This document shows positions 33,978 through 41,671 of a stretch of 64,000 nt of DNA, piece by piece; positions within the stretch are counted from its first letter, which is position 1, and each line of letters opens with the position of its first letter. A model generated the notes under the pieces. That model saw only the letters and a program-made list of their open reading frames with translations, was not told the DNA's origin and did not search any database. The stretch comes from Roseomonas genomospecies 6. Lineage in GTDB: Bacteria > Pseudomonadota > Alphaproteobacteria > Azospirillales > Azospirillaceae. Location of the stretch: the NCBI RefSeq assembly GCF_008365375.1, contig NZ_QOKW01000015.1, positions 88,891-152,890 of the forward strand, written 5' to 3'. Both the position numbers and the translations under genes were made by a program.

Positions 33978-34006
33978 ACGGCCCCCATGCGGGGCCGTTG
34001 CTTTTT
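33978..34006 (+). terminator. Intrinsic terminator-like hairpin, plus strand
   Basis: ACGGCCCC-CATGC-GGGGCCGT followed by TGCTTTTT. An 8-bp GC-rich stem plus T-run, 189 bases before the otsB start. No plus-strand gene precedes it, so it may end a small RNA or act as a leader attenuator. Confidence 0.55.
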
Positions 34007-34194
34007 CCGGTGATGCTGTGGCCCAAGAGGCACAATATTGGCGGGTGCGATAACATTACCGGTCGACGCATCCGGACCCGAATGGCGCGCTGTCCCGTTG
34101 TTGATCCCGTGCTGATCCCGCGCGATGGCGCGACAGCGCCCACCTGAGGATGGCACACCGAGGATGGCACACCGAGGATGAAGGAGAGCCGCTC

Positions 34195-35040
34195 TTGACC
34201 GATCAGCCGCCCCAGCCGTCTTCCGCTTCCATTCCCGCCGCCGCCGAAGACAAGCCTTCGGCGCTCGCCTGCTTCGACGCCTTCGCGGCGATGCTGGGCG
34301 ACCGGCGCCCCGCCGTCTTCCTCGACTATGACGGCACGCTGACGCCCATCGTGGAGCGGCCCGATCTGGCCGTGCTGGACGAGTCCGTCCGCGCGGTGAT
34401 CCGGCGGCTTTCCGGGCTGTGCCCCGTGGCTGTGGTCAGCGGGCGCGACCTGGAGGATGTGGCCCGCCATGTCGGAATCGGGGAGTTGGTCTATGCCGGC
34501 AGCCACGGCTTCGACATCCGCGGCCCGGGTCTGCGCACCCAGATCGGCGAGGAGTATCTGGGCGACCTGGATCAGGCTGAGGCCGCGCTGACCCGGCGTC
34601 TGGACGGGGTCGAAGGCGCGCTCGTCGAGCGCAAGCGCTTCGCCATCGCGGTGCACACCCGGCGCGTCGCTGCGGACCACAAGGCGGCGGTGGGCGAGGC
34701 GGTGCGTGGCGTGGCGTCGTCCCTGCCGAAGCTGCGCGTCACCGGCGGGAAGGAAATTCACGAGCTGCGGCCGAACCTGCCCTGGGACAAGGGGCGGGCG
34801 GTGCTGTCGCTGCTCGACCGGCTGGGTCTGGCGGGGCCGGAGACGCTGCCGCTCTATCTCGGCGACGACGAGACGGACGAGGACGCCTTCCGCGCCCTGG
34901 CGGCGCGCGGGGAGGGGAGGGGCGCCGGCATCCGCGTGATGGACCCGCCGGCCCCCAGCGCCGCCGGCTGGAGCCTGAAGACCCCCGCGGAGGCCGGCGT
35001 CTTTCTGGACCGGCTGGCCGGCTGGCTGGCGGACGGCTGA
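34195..35040 (+). CDS. otsB: Trehalose-6-phosphate phosphatase
   Basis: A 281-residue HAD-superfamily phosphatase that makes trehalose, an osmoprotectant, from trehalose 6-phosphate. Motif I is FLDYDGTLTPIV with the nucleophilic Asp; VVSGRDLEDVARHVG, AGSHGFDIRGPG, GKEIHELRPNLPWDKGRA and LYLGDDETDEDAF complete the pattern. TTG 34195 is chosen because AAGGAG lies 8 bases upstream; the in-frame ATG at 34150 has only a GAGG touching it and would add a repeat-encoded stretch. The synthase otsA is not in the window. Confidence 0.9.
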   Translation: MTDQPPQPSSASIPAAAEDKPSALACFDAFAAMLGDRRPAVFLDYDGTLTPIVERPDLAVLDESVRAVIRRLSGLCPVAVVSGRDLEDVARHVGIGELVYAGSHGFDIRGPGLRTQIGEEYLGDLDQAEAALTRRLDGVEGALVERKRFAIAVHTRRVAADHKAAVGEAVRGVASSLPKLRVTGGKEIHELRPNLPWDKGRAVLSLLDRLGLAGPETLPLYLGDDETDEDAFRALAARGEGRGAGIRVMDPPAPSAAGWSLKTPAEAGVFLDRLAGWLADG

Positions 35041-35145
35041 GCGAGCCCCGCCTGTCCCCGTCGCTTTCCGGCCCGTCGCTTTTCCGCCGAAAAAGGGGTA
35101 GAGTGGACCGCAGGCCAATCGGCCGGTCAAACAAGGGTCGCCATC

Positions 35146-35391
35146 ATGGACATCAGCGCGCTCGGCACACCCCGGATGCCGTCCCTGCCCGACGCCCAGT
35201 CGTCCGCCCTGGCCGGGCTTCAGGGCGCCCAGGCCCGCGCGGACGAGGCGGGCGCGCAGCTCACCGCCGGCAACCTCGACCCGGCGGTGGTGGTCAGCCT
35301 GTCCGCCGCGCAGAACGACTTTGCCGCCAACGTCAAGGTCATGCAGGCCGCGCAGGACAACACGAAGCGCGTGCTGGACATGCTGGCGTGA
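35146..35391 (+). CDS. Small motility-like protein, possibly flagellar
   Basis: An 81-residue cytosolic protein with AAGGG before ATG 35146. The N-terminus MDISALGTP recalls the small YjfB-type putative motility proteins, and the C-terminus DFAANVKVMQAAQDNTKRVLDMLA resembles the last helix of flagellar rod and hook proteins. No other flagellar gene is nearby. Function is an inference from these short similarities. Confidence 0.5.
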   Translation: MDISALGTPRMPSLPDAQSSALAGLQGAQARADEAGAQLTAGNLDPAVVVSLSAAQNDFAANVKVMQAAQDNTKRVLDMLA

Positions 35392-35409
35392 GGCGCCACG
35401 AAGGCTTCA

Positions 35410-36126
35410 TCACACGGCCAGATAGGCCCGGCGCACCTCCTCGTCCTCCAGCAGCGCGCGCATCGGGCCTTCGAAGCGGATCTGCCCCTTCTCGATGACG
35501 CTCGTCCGGTCGGCGACCGCCGCGGCGAAGGCAAGGTTCTGTTCGGACAGGAGGATGGACAGACCCTCCGCCTTCAGGGCGCGCAGGGCGTCGGCCATCT
35601 GCTGCACGATGCGCGGGGCCAGACCCTCCGACGGCTCGTCGAGCAGCAGCAGGGACGGGTTGCCCATCAGCGTGCGGGCGAGCGTCAGCATCTGCTGCTC
35701 CCCGCCGCTCATCCGCCCGCCGCGGCGGCCCCGCATCTCGGCGAGGTTGGGGAAAAGGGCGTAAAGCCGCTCCGGCGTCCAGTGGGGCGCGCCGGGACGG
35801 GGCGGCTGGCGGCCCACCTCCAGGTTCTCCTCCACCGTCAGGTCGGTGAAGACGCGCCGGTCCTCGGGCACGTAGCCGAGGCCGAGGCGCGCGATGCGGT
35901 GCGGCGGCAGGGCGGAGACGTCGCGCCCGTCGAAGGCGACCGATCCCGCCCGCCGGTCCAGCAGGCCCATGATGGCCTTCATGGCCGTGGTCTTGCCGGT
36001 GCCGTTGCGGCCCATCAGAGCCACCACCTCGCCCCGGTCCACGGTCAGATCGACGCCGGTCAGGATGTGCGCCCGCCCGTACCAGGCCTGAAGCCCACGG
36101 ACAGTCAGGAGGGGCTGATCGGTCAT
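35410..36126 (-). CDS. livF: Branched-chain amino acid type ABC ATPase, LivF
   Basis: A 238-residue ATPase. Walker A GRNGTGKTT, signature MSGGEQQMLTLARTL, Walker B LLLLDEPSEGLAP, H-loop LLSEQNLAF. N-terminus LLTVRGLQAWYGRAHILTGVDL is typical LivF. Its start codon overlaps the livG stop (ATGA at 36123-36126), showing translational coupling in the minus-strand operon. The ligand class could be branched-chain amino acids, amides or aromatic acids. Confidence 0.93.
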   Translation of the reverse strand: MTDQPLLTVRGLQAWYGRAHILTGVDLTVDRGEVVALMGRNGTGKTTAMKAIMGLLDRRAGSVAFDGRDVSALPPHRIARLGLGYVPEDRRVFTDLTVEENLEVGRQPPRPGAPHWTPERLYALFPNLAEMRGRRGGRMSGGEQQMLTLARTLMGNPSLLLLDEPSEGLAPRIVQQMADALRALKAEGLSILLSEQNLAFAAAVADRTSVIEKGQIRFEGPMRALLEDEEVRRAYLAV

Positions 36127-36869
36127 GCGGCACCTCCCAGATAGACGGCCTGAACGCGCGGGTCGGCGCGAACGGCGTCGGGCGTGCCTTCGGCGATCAG
36201 TTGGCCGCGGTCGAGCACGATGATGCGCGTGGCGTGGCCGAACACGACGTCCATGTCATGCTCCGTGAACAGCACCGCGAGGCCGCGCTCGCGGACGAGG
36301 GAGGAGGTCAGCGCCATCAACTCCTGCCGCTCGCCGGGGGCCATGCCGGCGGTCGGTTCGTCCATCAGCAGAACCTTCGGATCGCCGGCCAGCGCCATGG
36401 CGAGTTCGACGCGCTTCAGGTCGCCGTAAGCCAGCACGCCGCAGGGGCGTTCCGCCTGCGCGCCCATGCCGACCCGCTCCAGCAGGGCCATCGCCTCGTC
36501 CCGGAAGCACGAGGCCGCCGGGGTCCACAGGCCGAACAGGCGGCGCTGCGCGGACAGCAGGACCATCTGCACATTCTCGCGCACGGTCATCGAGGCGAAG
36601 GTGGCGGTGATCTGGAAGGTGCGCCCGACGCCCATCCGCCAGATGCGGCGCGGCGGCAGCCCCACGATGTCCACCCCGTCCAGCCGCACCGTGCCGGCGT
36701 CGGGCCGCAACTGGCCGTTCAGCAGGTTGAAGCAGGTGGTCTTGCCGGCCCCGTTCGGCCCTATCAGAGCCAGGATTTCCCCGGCGTCCAACGCAAAGGA
36801 CACGCCGCGCACCGCCTGCACGCCGCCGAAGGCGCGTTGCAAATTCTCCACGGCGAGACGGCGGTTCAT
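36123..36869 (-). CDS. livG: Branched-chain amino acid type ABC ATPase, LivG
   Basis: A 248-residue ATPase. ATG 36869 gives MNRRLAVENLQRAFGGVQAVRGVSF. Walker A GPNGAGKTT, GVGRTFQITATFASMTVRENV, a divergent signature GVLAYGDLKRVELAMAL (LAYGDLK in place of LSxGxQ, usual for LivG), Walker B LLMDEPTAGMAP, H-loop LFTEHDMDV. Four-base overlaps on both sides with livF and the permease gene. Confidence 0.93.
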   Translation of the reverse strand: MNRRLAVENLQRAFGGVQAVRGVSFALDAGEILALIGPNGAGKTTCFNLLNGQLRPDAGTVRLDGVDIVGLPPRRIWRMGVGRTFQITATFASMTVRENVQMVLLSAQRRLFGLWTPAASCFRDEAMALLERVGMGAQAERPCGVLAYGDLKRVELAMALAGDPKVLLMDEPTAGMAPGERQELMALTSSLVRERGLAVLFTEHDMDVVFGHATRIIVLDRGQLIAEGTPDAVRADPRVQAVYLGGAA

Positions 36870-38707
36870 GACTCCCTCCCGCGGGTCCACAGGTCGCGGG
36901 CGAAGCCGGCGACGCCCTTGGGGAAGGCCAGCACCAGCACCAGGATGACGACTCCCAGAACCAGCCGCCACCACTCGGTCAGGCTCATCGCCTGGGTTTC
37001 CAGCAGGTGGAACAGGGCCGCACCCACCACCGGGCCGCTCAGCGTCTGGATGCCGCCCATCAGCACCATCACCAGCGCGTCCACCGACACCGGAACGGCC
37101 ATCAGCGTGGGGAAGACGCTGCCCTTGGAAAAGGCGTAGAGCCCGCCGGCCAGACCGGCGGCGGAGCCGGCCAGGGCGAAGCTCAGCCACTGGTGGCGGC
37201 GCACGTCGATCCCCACCGCTTCGGCCCGCAACGCGGAATCGCGCCCGGCCCGCAGCGTGTAGCCGAAGGGCGCGAAGGCGGCGCGGCGCAGCAGCAGAAG
37301 CGCCCCCCCGGCCAGCGCCAGCGTCAGCCAATAATAGGCCGCCTTGCCCGACGCCCAATCCGGCGGCCAGACGCCGAGGACGCCGTTGTCGCCTCCGGTG
37401 AAGCCGTACCATTGGAAGGTCACCGACCAGACGATCTGGGCGAAGGCCAGGGTCAGCATGGCGAAATACAGCCCCGACCGCCGTACGCAGAACCAGCCCG
37501 CGGCCAGCGCGCCCAGCCCGGCGACCAGCGGGGCCGCGGCCAGCGCCAGCGGCATCGGGACGGCCAGATGCTTGATCAGCAGCGCCGCGCCATAGGCGCC
37601 CAGCCCGAAATAGGCGGCATGCCCGAAGGAGACGAGACCGCCCAGCCCGATCAGCAGATGCAGGCTGGCCGCCAGCAACGCCAGGATGACCACCTCGGTC
37701 AGCACGATCAGCGCGTAGTCGCCGGCCACCAGCGGCACGGCGGCCAGCAGGGCCAGCAGCAGGGCGGGCGCCCAGCGGGCCGGCCCGACGGACACGATCA
37801 GGGGCGGGCCGGGGCTGGCGGTGGTGGGCGGCGCGTCCTCCGCGCGGCCCAGCAGGCCGTAGGGACGGATCACCAGGACCACCGCCATGAACAGGAAGAC
37901 CAGGACCAGCGTGATCTGCGGGAAGACCAGGATGCCGAAGGCCTGCAACTGCCCGATCAGCAGCGAGGCGACGAAGGCCCCGGTCAGGCTGCCCATGCCG
38001 CCGACCACGACGACCACGAAGGCCTCGACCACGATGGCCATGTCCATGTGCAGGTTCACCGCCTCGCGCGGGACCTGGAGCGCGCCGCCCAGCCCGGCCA
38101 GCGCCGATCCCAGGAACAGCACCCCGGTGAACAGCCGCGCCGGATCGACGCCGAGCGCCGAGGCCATGTCGCGGTCCTGCGTCGCCGCGCGAACCAGCGT
38201 GCCCCATCGCGTGCGGTTGAACAGCAGCCAGAGCAGCCCCAGCACCAGCGGCCCCAGCCCGATCAGCACGAGATCGTAGAGGGGGAAGGGCTGGTCCAGG
38301 ATGTCCACCGACCCCCGCAGGCCCGGCGCCCGGCGGCCCAGCAGGTCCTCCGCCCCCCAGATCCAGGAGGCGGCATCCTGCACCACCAGCACCACGCCGA
38401 AGGTGGCGAGAAGCTGGAACAGCTCCGGCGAGCGGTAGAGGCGGCGCAGCAGCCCGACCTCCATCAGCGCGCCGAGCAGCCCGACCGCCAGCGAGGCCGC
38501 GGCCACCGCGCCCCAGAAGCCGAGCGGCGTGGTCCCCCAACGCTCCACCAGCGTCCAGCCGAGATAGGCGCCCAGCATGTAGAAGGACCCGTGCGCGAAA
38601 TTCACGATCCGCGTCACGCCGAACACGATGGTCAGCCCGGACGACACCAGGAACAGCGTCGCCGCCGTGGCGAGGCCGCTGAGGAACTGCACGAGGTAGA
38701 AGGACAT
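36866..38707 (-). CDS. Fused LivH-LivM ABC permease
   Basis: A 613-residue inner-membrane protein joining the two permease subunits that are normally separate. The N-terminal half (1-290) is LivH-like: SGLTIVFGVTRIVNFAHGSFYMLGAYLGW and the coupling region RAATQDRDMASALGVDPARLF. The C-terminal half (about 320-600) is LivM-like: LIGLGGLVSFGHAAYFGLGAYGAALL, FTGGDNGVLGV, GRDSALRAEAVGIDVRRHQWLSFA. A short Pro/Ala linker with EDAPPTTASPGPP joins them. Start overlaps none; the stop overlaps livG by four bases. A palindromic repeat lies between it and the binding-protein gene. Confidence 0.9.
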   Translation of the reverse strand: MSFYLVQFLSGLATAATLFLVSSGLTIVFGVTRIVNFAHGSFYMLGAYLGWTLVERWGTTPLGFWGAVAAASLAVGLLGALMEVGLLRRLYRSPELFQLLATFGVVLVVQDAASWIWGAEDLLGRRAPGLRGSVDILDQPFPLYDLVLIGLGPLVLGLLWLLFNRTRWGTLVRAATQDRDMASALGVDPARLFTGVLFLGSALAGLGGALQVPREAVNLHMDMAIVVEAFVVVVVGGMGSLTGAFVASLLIGQLQAFGILVFPQITLVLVFLFMAVVLVIRPYGLLGRAEDAPPTTASPGPPLIVSVGPARWAPALLLALLAAVPLVAGDYALIVLTEVVILALLAASLHLLIGLGGLVSFGHAAYFGLGAYGAALLIKHLAVPMPLALAAAPLVAGLGALAAGWFCVRRSGLYFAMLTLAFAQIVWSVTFQWYGFTGGDNGVLGVWPPDWASGKAAYYWLTLALAGGALLLLRRAAFAPFGYTLRAGRDSALRAEAVGIDVRRHQWLSFALAGSAAGLAGGLYAFSKGSVFPTLMAVPVSVDALVMVLMGGIQTLSGPVVGAALFHLLETQAMSLTEWWRLVLGVVILVLVLAFPKGVAGFARDLWTRGRES

Positions 38708-38742
38708 CGGCTCTTTTCGGCAGGTTCTGCGGAAGCGAGGTC

Positions 38743-38857
38743 TTGCCCCCTCCCTGACCCTCCCCCGCTGTCGCAGGGGAGGGGACTAAATTTCCCTCTC
38801 CTGCGGAGCGGGGGAGGGAAGGGGGCCCGCGGCGAAGCCGTGGGAAGGGTGGGGGCA
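38743..38857. repeat. GC-rich palindromic repeat (family A) between the permease and binding-protein genes
   Basis: GCCCCCTCCCTGACCCTCCCCCGC at the left and GCGGGGGAGGGAAGGGGG with tail GGGAAGGGTGGGGGCAAAC at the right; the centre carries CCCTCTCCTGCGGAG. In transcripts of the minus-strand operon it would form a large hairpin between the binding-protein and permease messages. Confidence 0.88.
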
Positions 38858-38877
38858 AACGCTGCCCCCTCCGCCCC

Positions 38878-40137
38878 TTACTCCGGACGCATCTTGCGGA
38901 CGGCGTCGTCGGACGGGAGGTAATCCGCGCCGTCGGCGTAGCGCCAGCCGGTCATCACGCCCTGGCCGTCCTTCACCGTGGTCTTGCCGACATAGGCGCC
39001 CAAGGTCGCTTGGTGATCGAGCGCGCGGAAGACGATCGGGCCGAAGGGGCTGGACAGCGGCAAGCCGGACAGCGCGTCCACCACCTTCTCCGGATCGGTG
39101 GAACCGGCCTTCTCCACGGCGGCGGCGATGGCCTTGAAGGTGGCGTAGCCGACGACGGAACCCTGGCGCGGCGCCTCCTTGAAACGCTTCAGATAGGCCT
39201 CGCGGAAGGCCTTGTGTTCCGGCGTGTCGATCTGCTCCTGCGGGTAGCCGGTGACGATCCAGCCCTCCGGCGCCTCGTCCTTCATCGGGTCGAGATACTC
39301 CGGCTCGCCGGTCAGCAGGCTGACCACGGTGCGGTTGCGGAACAGGCCGCGCCCCTCGCCCTCGCGCACGAACTTGGCGAGGTCCGCGCCGAAGGTGACG
39401 TTGAAGATGGCGTCGGGCTTCGCCGCGGCCAGGGCCTGCACGGTCGGTCCGGCCTCCAGCTTGCCCTGGGCCGGCCACTGCTCGGCCACGAACTCCACGT
39501 CCGGGCGCTTCTCCGACAGGAGCTGGCGGAACCACTGCACCGCGGACTGGCCGTATTCGTAGTTGGGGGCGACGGTGGCCCAGCGCTTGGCCGGCAGCTT
39601 CGCCGCCTCCTCCACCAGCATGGCCGCCTGCATGTAGGTGCTGGGTCGCAGGCGGAAGGTGTAGCGGTTGCCCTTGGTCCAGGTGATGGCGTCGGTCAGC
39701 GGCTCCGCCGCCACGAAGGGCACCTTGTTGCGCGCGGCGAAATCCGCCACGGCCAGCCCGACGTGGGAGAAATAGGTGCCGGCCAGCAGATCGACCTTCT
39801 CGTTCGACAGCAGCTCCTGCGCCACGCGCACGGCGTCGTCCGGCTTGCCGGCGTCGTCGCGGGAGACGACCTCCAGCCTGCGCCCGCCGAGAAGCCCGCC
39901 GGCGGCGTTCACCTCCTCCACCGCGAGCTGCCAGCCCTGGCGGTAGGGGATCGTGAAGGCCGGCAGGCCGGTGTAGCTGTTGATCTCGCCGACCCGAATC
40001 GGCTGGGCATCAAGCTGCACCGGGGTGGGCTGCACCGGGGTGGATTGCGCTTTCGCGACGGACATCGGCCCGGCGAAACAGAGGGCGGCGGCGAGGGCGG
40101 CGGCGCCCGGCGCAAGCAGGAGATGGCGGCGGTTCAT
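38878..40137 (-). CDS. ABC transporter substrate-binding protein, LivJ-like
   Basis: A 419-residue periplasmic binding protein; ATG 40137 gives MNRRHLLLAPGAAALAAALCFAGPMSVAKAQ, a signal peptide, with the basic start used by Tat or Sec. The mature part IRVGEINSYTGLPAFTIPYRQGWQLAVEEVNAAGGLLGGRRLEVV is a Peripla_BP_6-type fold. Short TPVQPTPVQ repeats lie just after the cleavage site. First gene of the minus-strand operon with livHM, livG and livF; MarR upstream may control it. Confidence 0.9.
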   Translation of the reverse strand: MNRRHLLLAPGAAALAAALCFAGPMSVAKAQSTPVQPTPVQLDAQPIRVGEINSYTGLPAFTIPYRQGWQLAVEEVNAAGGLLGGRRLEVVSRDDAGKPDDAVRVAQELLSNEKVDLLAGTYFSHVGLAVADFAARNKVPFVAAEPLTDAITWTKGNRYTFRLRPSTYMQAAMLVEEAAKLPAKRWATVAPNYEYGQSAVQWFRQLLSEKRPDVEFVAEQWPAQGKLEAGPTVQALAAAKPDAIFNVTFGADLAKFVREGEGRGLFRNRTVVSLLTGEPEYLDPMKDEAPEGWIVTGYPQEQIDTPEHKAFREAYLKRFKEAPRQGSVVGYATFKAIAAAVEKAGSTDPEKVVDALSGLPLSSPFGPIVFRALDHQATLGAYVGKTTVKDGQGVMTGWRYADGADYLPSDDAVRKMRPE

Positions 40138-40192
40138 GGTCGGCGTTATCCCGGCGCGGTTGGCGGCTGCGTGCGCGCATTGAGCGGCTGCG

Positions 40193-40213
40193 TGAACGCA
40201 ATGTCTGCGTTCA
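40193..40213. promoter_or_regulatory. Inverted repeat TGAACGCA-ATGTC-TGCGTTCA (candidate operator)
   Basis: Eight-base perfect arms with a five-base spacer, 56 bp upstream of the binding-protein start on its strand. This is the right place for repression or activation of the transporter operon, and the neighbouring marR gene supplies a candidate regulator. MarR proteins usually bind such imperfect palindromes. Confidence 0.5.
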
Positions 40214-40336
40214 TAGCAAACCCACCGCAAAAGTCACCGTTCCGTTGCGCCGCACCACACTGGTTTTCACGGGCCGGTTTCCCACAGGCCAGAGGCCTGG
40301 CCGGTTCTCCACGGGCTGGTGCCCGCGGCGGCGGCG

Positions 40337-40777
40337 TCACATCAGGCGGGCGAGCAGGGTGAGGAACATTGCCTGCTCTTCCGGGGTCAGCGGGTCCAGC
40401 GTGTGGCGATGCGCCTGGGTCGCGTTTTCCAGCAGGGAGCCGACCAGAGTTTGTCCGTTGCGGGTCAGGCTGACGCTGGTCCGCCGCCGGTCCTGCGGGT
40501 CGGGCTGGCGTTCGACCAGCTTGCGTTCCACCAGGCGCAGGATCACGCCCTGGGTGGTGGCCGGGTCCATGTAGGTCAGTCGTCCGAGCTGGTTCTGCGA
40601 CAGCGAGCCTTCGGCCCGCAGCGTGACCAGGGCCCCCCACTGGGTGGGGGTGAGCTGGGCATCGCCGATCATGTCCATGAAGATGGACGATGCGCGTTGG
40701 TGCGCCCGGCGAAGGCGATAGTGCACCTGCCCGGTCAGCAGGTAATCGTCGGTCGGGGGGTGGGCGATGTGATCCAT
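40337..40777 (-). CDS. MarR family transcriptional regulator
   Basis: A 146-residue winged-helix protein. LTPTQWGALVTLRAEGSLSQNQLGRLTYMDPATTQGVILRLVERKLVERQPDPQDRRRTSVSLTRNGQ contains the recognition helix and the DxRxx wing typical of MarR. The segment PEEQAMFLTLLARLM is the C-terminal dimer helix. It lies upstream of, and on the same strand as, the LivJ-like operon, with a candidate operator in the 199-bp gap. The ligand may be the transported compound (often an aromatic acid for this family). Confidence 0.9.
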   Translation of the reverse strand: MDHIAHPPTDDYLLTGQVHYRLRRAHQRASSIFMDMIGDAQLTPTQWGALVTLRAEGSLSQNQLGRLTYMDPATTQGVILRLVERKLVERQPDPQDRRRTSVSLTRNGQTLVGSLLENATQAHRHTLDPLTPEEQAMFLTLLARLM

Positions 40778-40855
40778 GAGCGCACACGAGCGTTGCGGAG
40801 CCGGCCCGTTTCAGGATGACGGCGGATGGTCGGCGGAGCGCCTTGCGGCGGACTC

Positions 40856-40893
40856 GGCGCCGGTCCGGAGGGAGAGCTCCCCGGACCGGCGCC
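40856..40893. repeat. Large inverted repeat upstream of marR
   Basis: GGCGCCGGTCCGG and CCGGACCGGCGCC are perfect 13-base reverse complements with a 12-base loop (AGGGAGAGCTCC). It lies 79 bp upstream of the marR start. No T-run follows on either strand, so it is more likely a leader structure or protein-binding site than a classic terminator. Confidence 0.6.
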
Positions 40894-41047
40894 AAATGCA
40901 GCAGGCTTCGCTCATAAGCCTAGGCATCCAATCAGCGATGGGCAACGTTCGCTGCTGCGGCATACGGCCACAGTCTACGCTTGTTCATCTTTTAATAACC
41001 TAAAGCATTCGTTTATAGAACTTGGTCTTGCGTCTGAACAATCATGC

Positions 41048-41080
41048 GCGGGAGTCTAGCCCGCAATCTGCATATGCGGG
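41048..41080. other. Two mutually exclusive hairpins
   Basis: GCGGG (41048-41052) can pair with CCCGC (41060-41064), while CCCGCA (41060-41065) can instead pair with TGCGGG (41075-41080). Shared pairing of one segment is the hallmark of switching leaders, but no gene start is directly downstream on the plus strand; the Pro-rich gene converges from the right. Confidence 0.3.
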
Positions 41081-41120
41081 TGTGCTGTGGTGATACCAGT
41101 CGGATTTCCCCATATTTCGT

Positions 41121-41333
41121 TTATGGATTCTGCTTCGGCGGGTACGTGTTGGGCGGTGGAGTCTTTTCACGGTCTGATCGGGGAAGATCGCCGTCGGGCG
41201 GTGGCACGCTGCCGGGGGTGTAGGGCGGCATGACGACGTCGTCGCCGGGGTGCTGCGGCGATTTGGGAGGAGACTGGGGTTCGGGCCTGGGCTCGGATTT
41301 GGGCAGAGACTGTGTGTTGCGCGGTTCGTTCAT
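41121..41333 (-). CDS. Proline-rich small protein
   Basis: A 70-residue protein from ATG 41333, with GGAG 8 bases upstream. Composition is dominated by Pro, Ser, Asp and Lys (PKSEPRPEPQSPPKSP, then PPYTPGSVPPPDGDLP). It is predicted disordered, without signal peptide or membrane segment. A longer in-frame start at 41387 adds an irregular basic stretch and is less likely. No family recognised. Confidence 0.5.
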   Translation of the reverse strand: MNEPRNTQSLPKSEPRPEPQSPPKSPQHPGDDVVMPPYTPGSVPPPDGDLPRSDREKTPPPNTYPPKQNP

Positions 41334-41671
41334 GGCGGCTGCTCCGTCGCGATGGCGTCTGCATTCGTGAACGGGCGCCTTCGTCACCGGTTCCCATCGG
41401 CATTGCCAAGCGGTGATTTGCCGGTCCTATGACGTTCGCCCTAAAGCGGCGTCCCTATGGCAATAGAGTGTGCGTCTGACGCAAGTCTTGTTGCGCCGAC
41501 AACACAGGCGCAGGCAAAAACCAGTGCCGGTCGGCTTCACTGTTGCATGGACATCACGCTATGAGTTGTCTTTGCAGCGACTGTCCGCTTCTCCCGGAGC
41601 GGCGATTGCACATTCCAAGGCCATTCGGCCGCCCGATACGAGCCACTGATTTCAGCCTTGCGCGGTGACCC
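41334..41671. other. Divergent intergenic region before the beta-barrel gene
   Basis: 338 bases between divergent genes, no gene supported. It must hold both promoters. I see no clear -35/-10 pair, operator or hairpin that I would defend. Confidence 0.5.

Larger units (their letters stand above)
33766..34194. other. Long intergenic region with two strong hairpins (nagA/otsB)
   Basis: No gene is supported in these 429 bases; a 115-codon plus-strand frame has no ribosome site and no protein-like features. The region holds hairpins at 33858-33880 and 33978-33998, the symmetric TTGCTGCACTGCAA core at about 33924-33937, and a 14-bp tandem duplication (34146-34173) just before otsB. It must contain the divergent promoters of nagA and otsB. 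Confidence 0.5.
40778..41120. other. Intergenic region, AT-richer, with stacked inverted repeats
   Basis: No gene is supported in these 343 bases. A 13-bp-arm inverted repeat lies at 40856-40893 and a 6-bp-arm one at 40903-40921. Two mutually exclusive hairpins share the strand segment 41060-41064 (see the 41048-41080 entry). The stretch from about 40980 to 41035 is markedly richer in A and T than its surroundings, as promoters usually are. Confidence 0.5.

Noticed and set aside
33800..34147. 115-codon plus-strand frame before otsB
   Set aside because: No ribosome site, crosses two terminator-like hairpins, and has no protein-like pattern.
40776..41003. 75-codon frame upstream of marR
   Set aside because: Passes through a large inverted repeat, has no ribosome site and no recognisable features.
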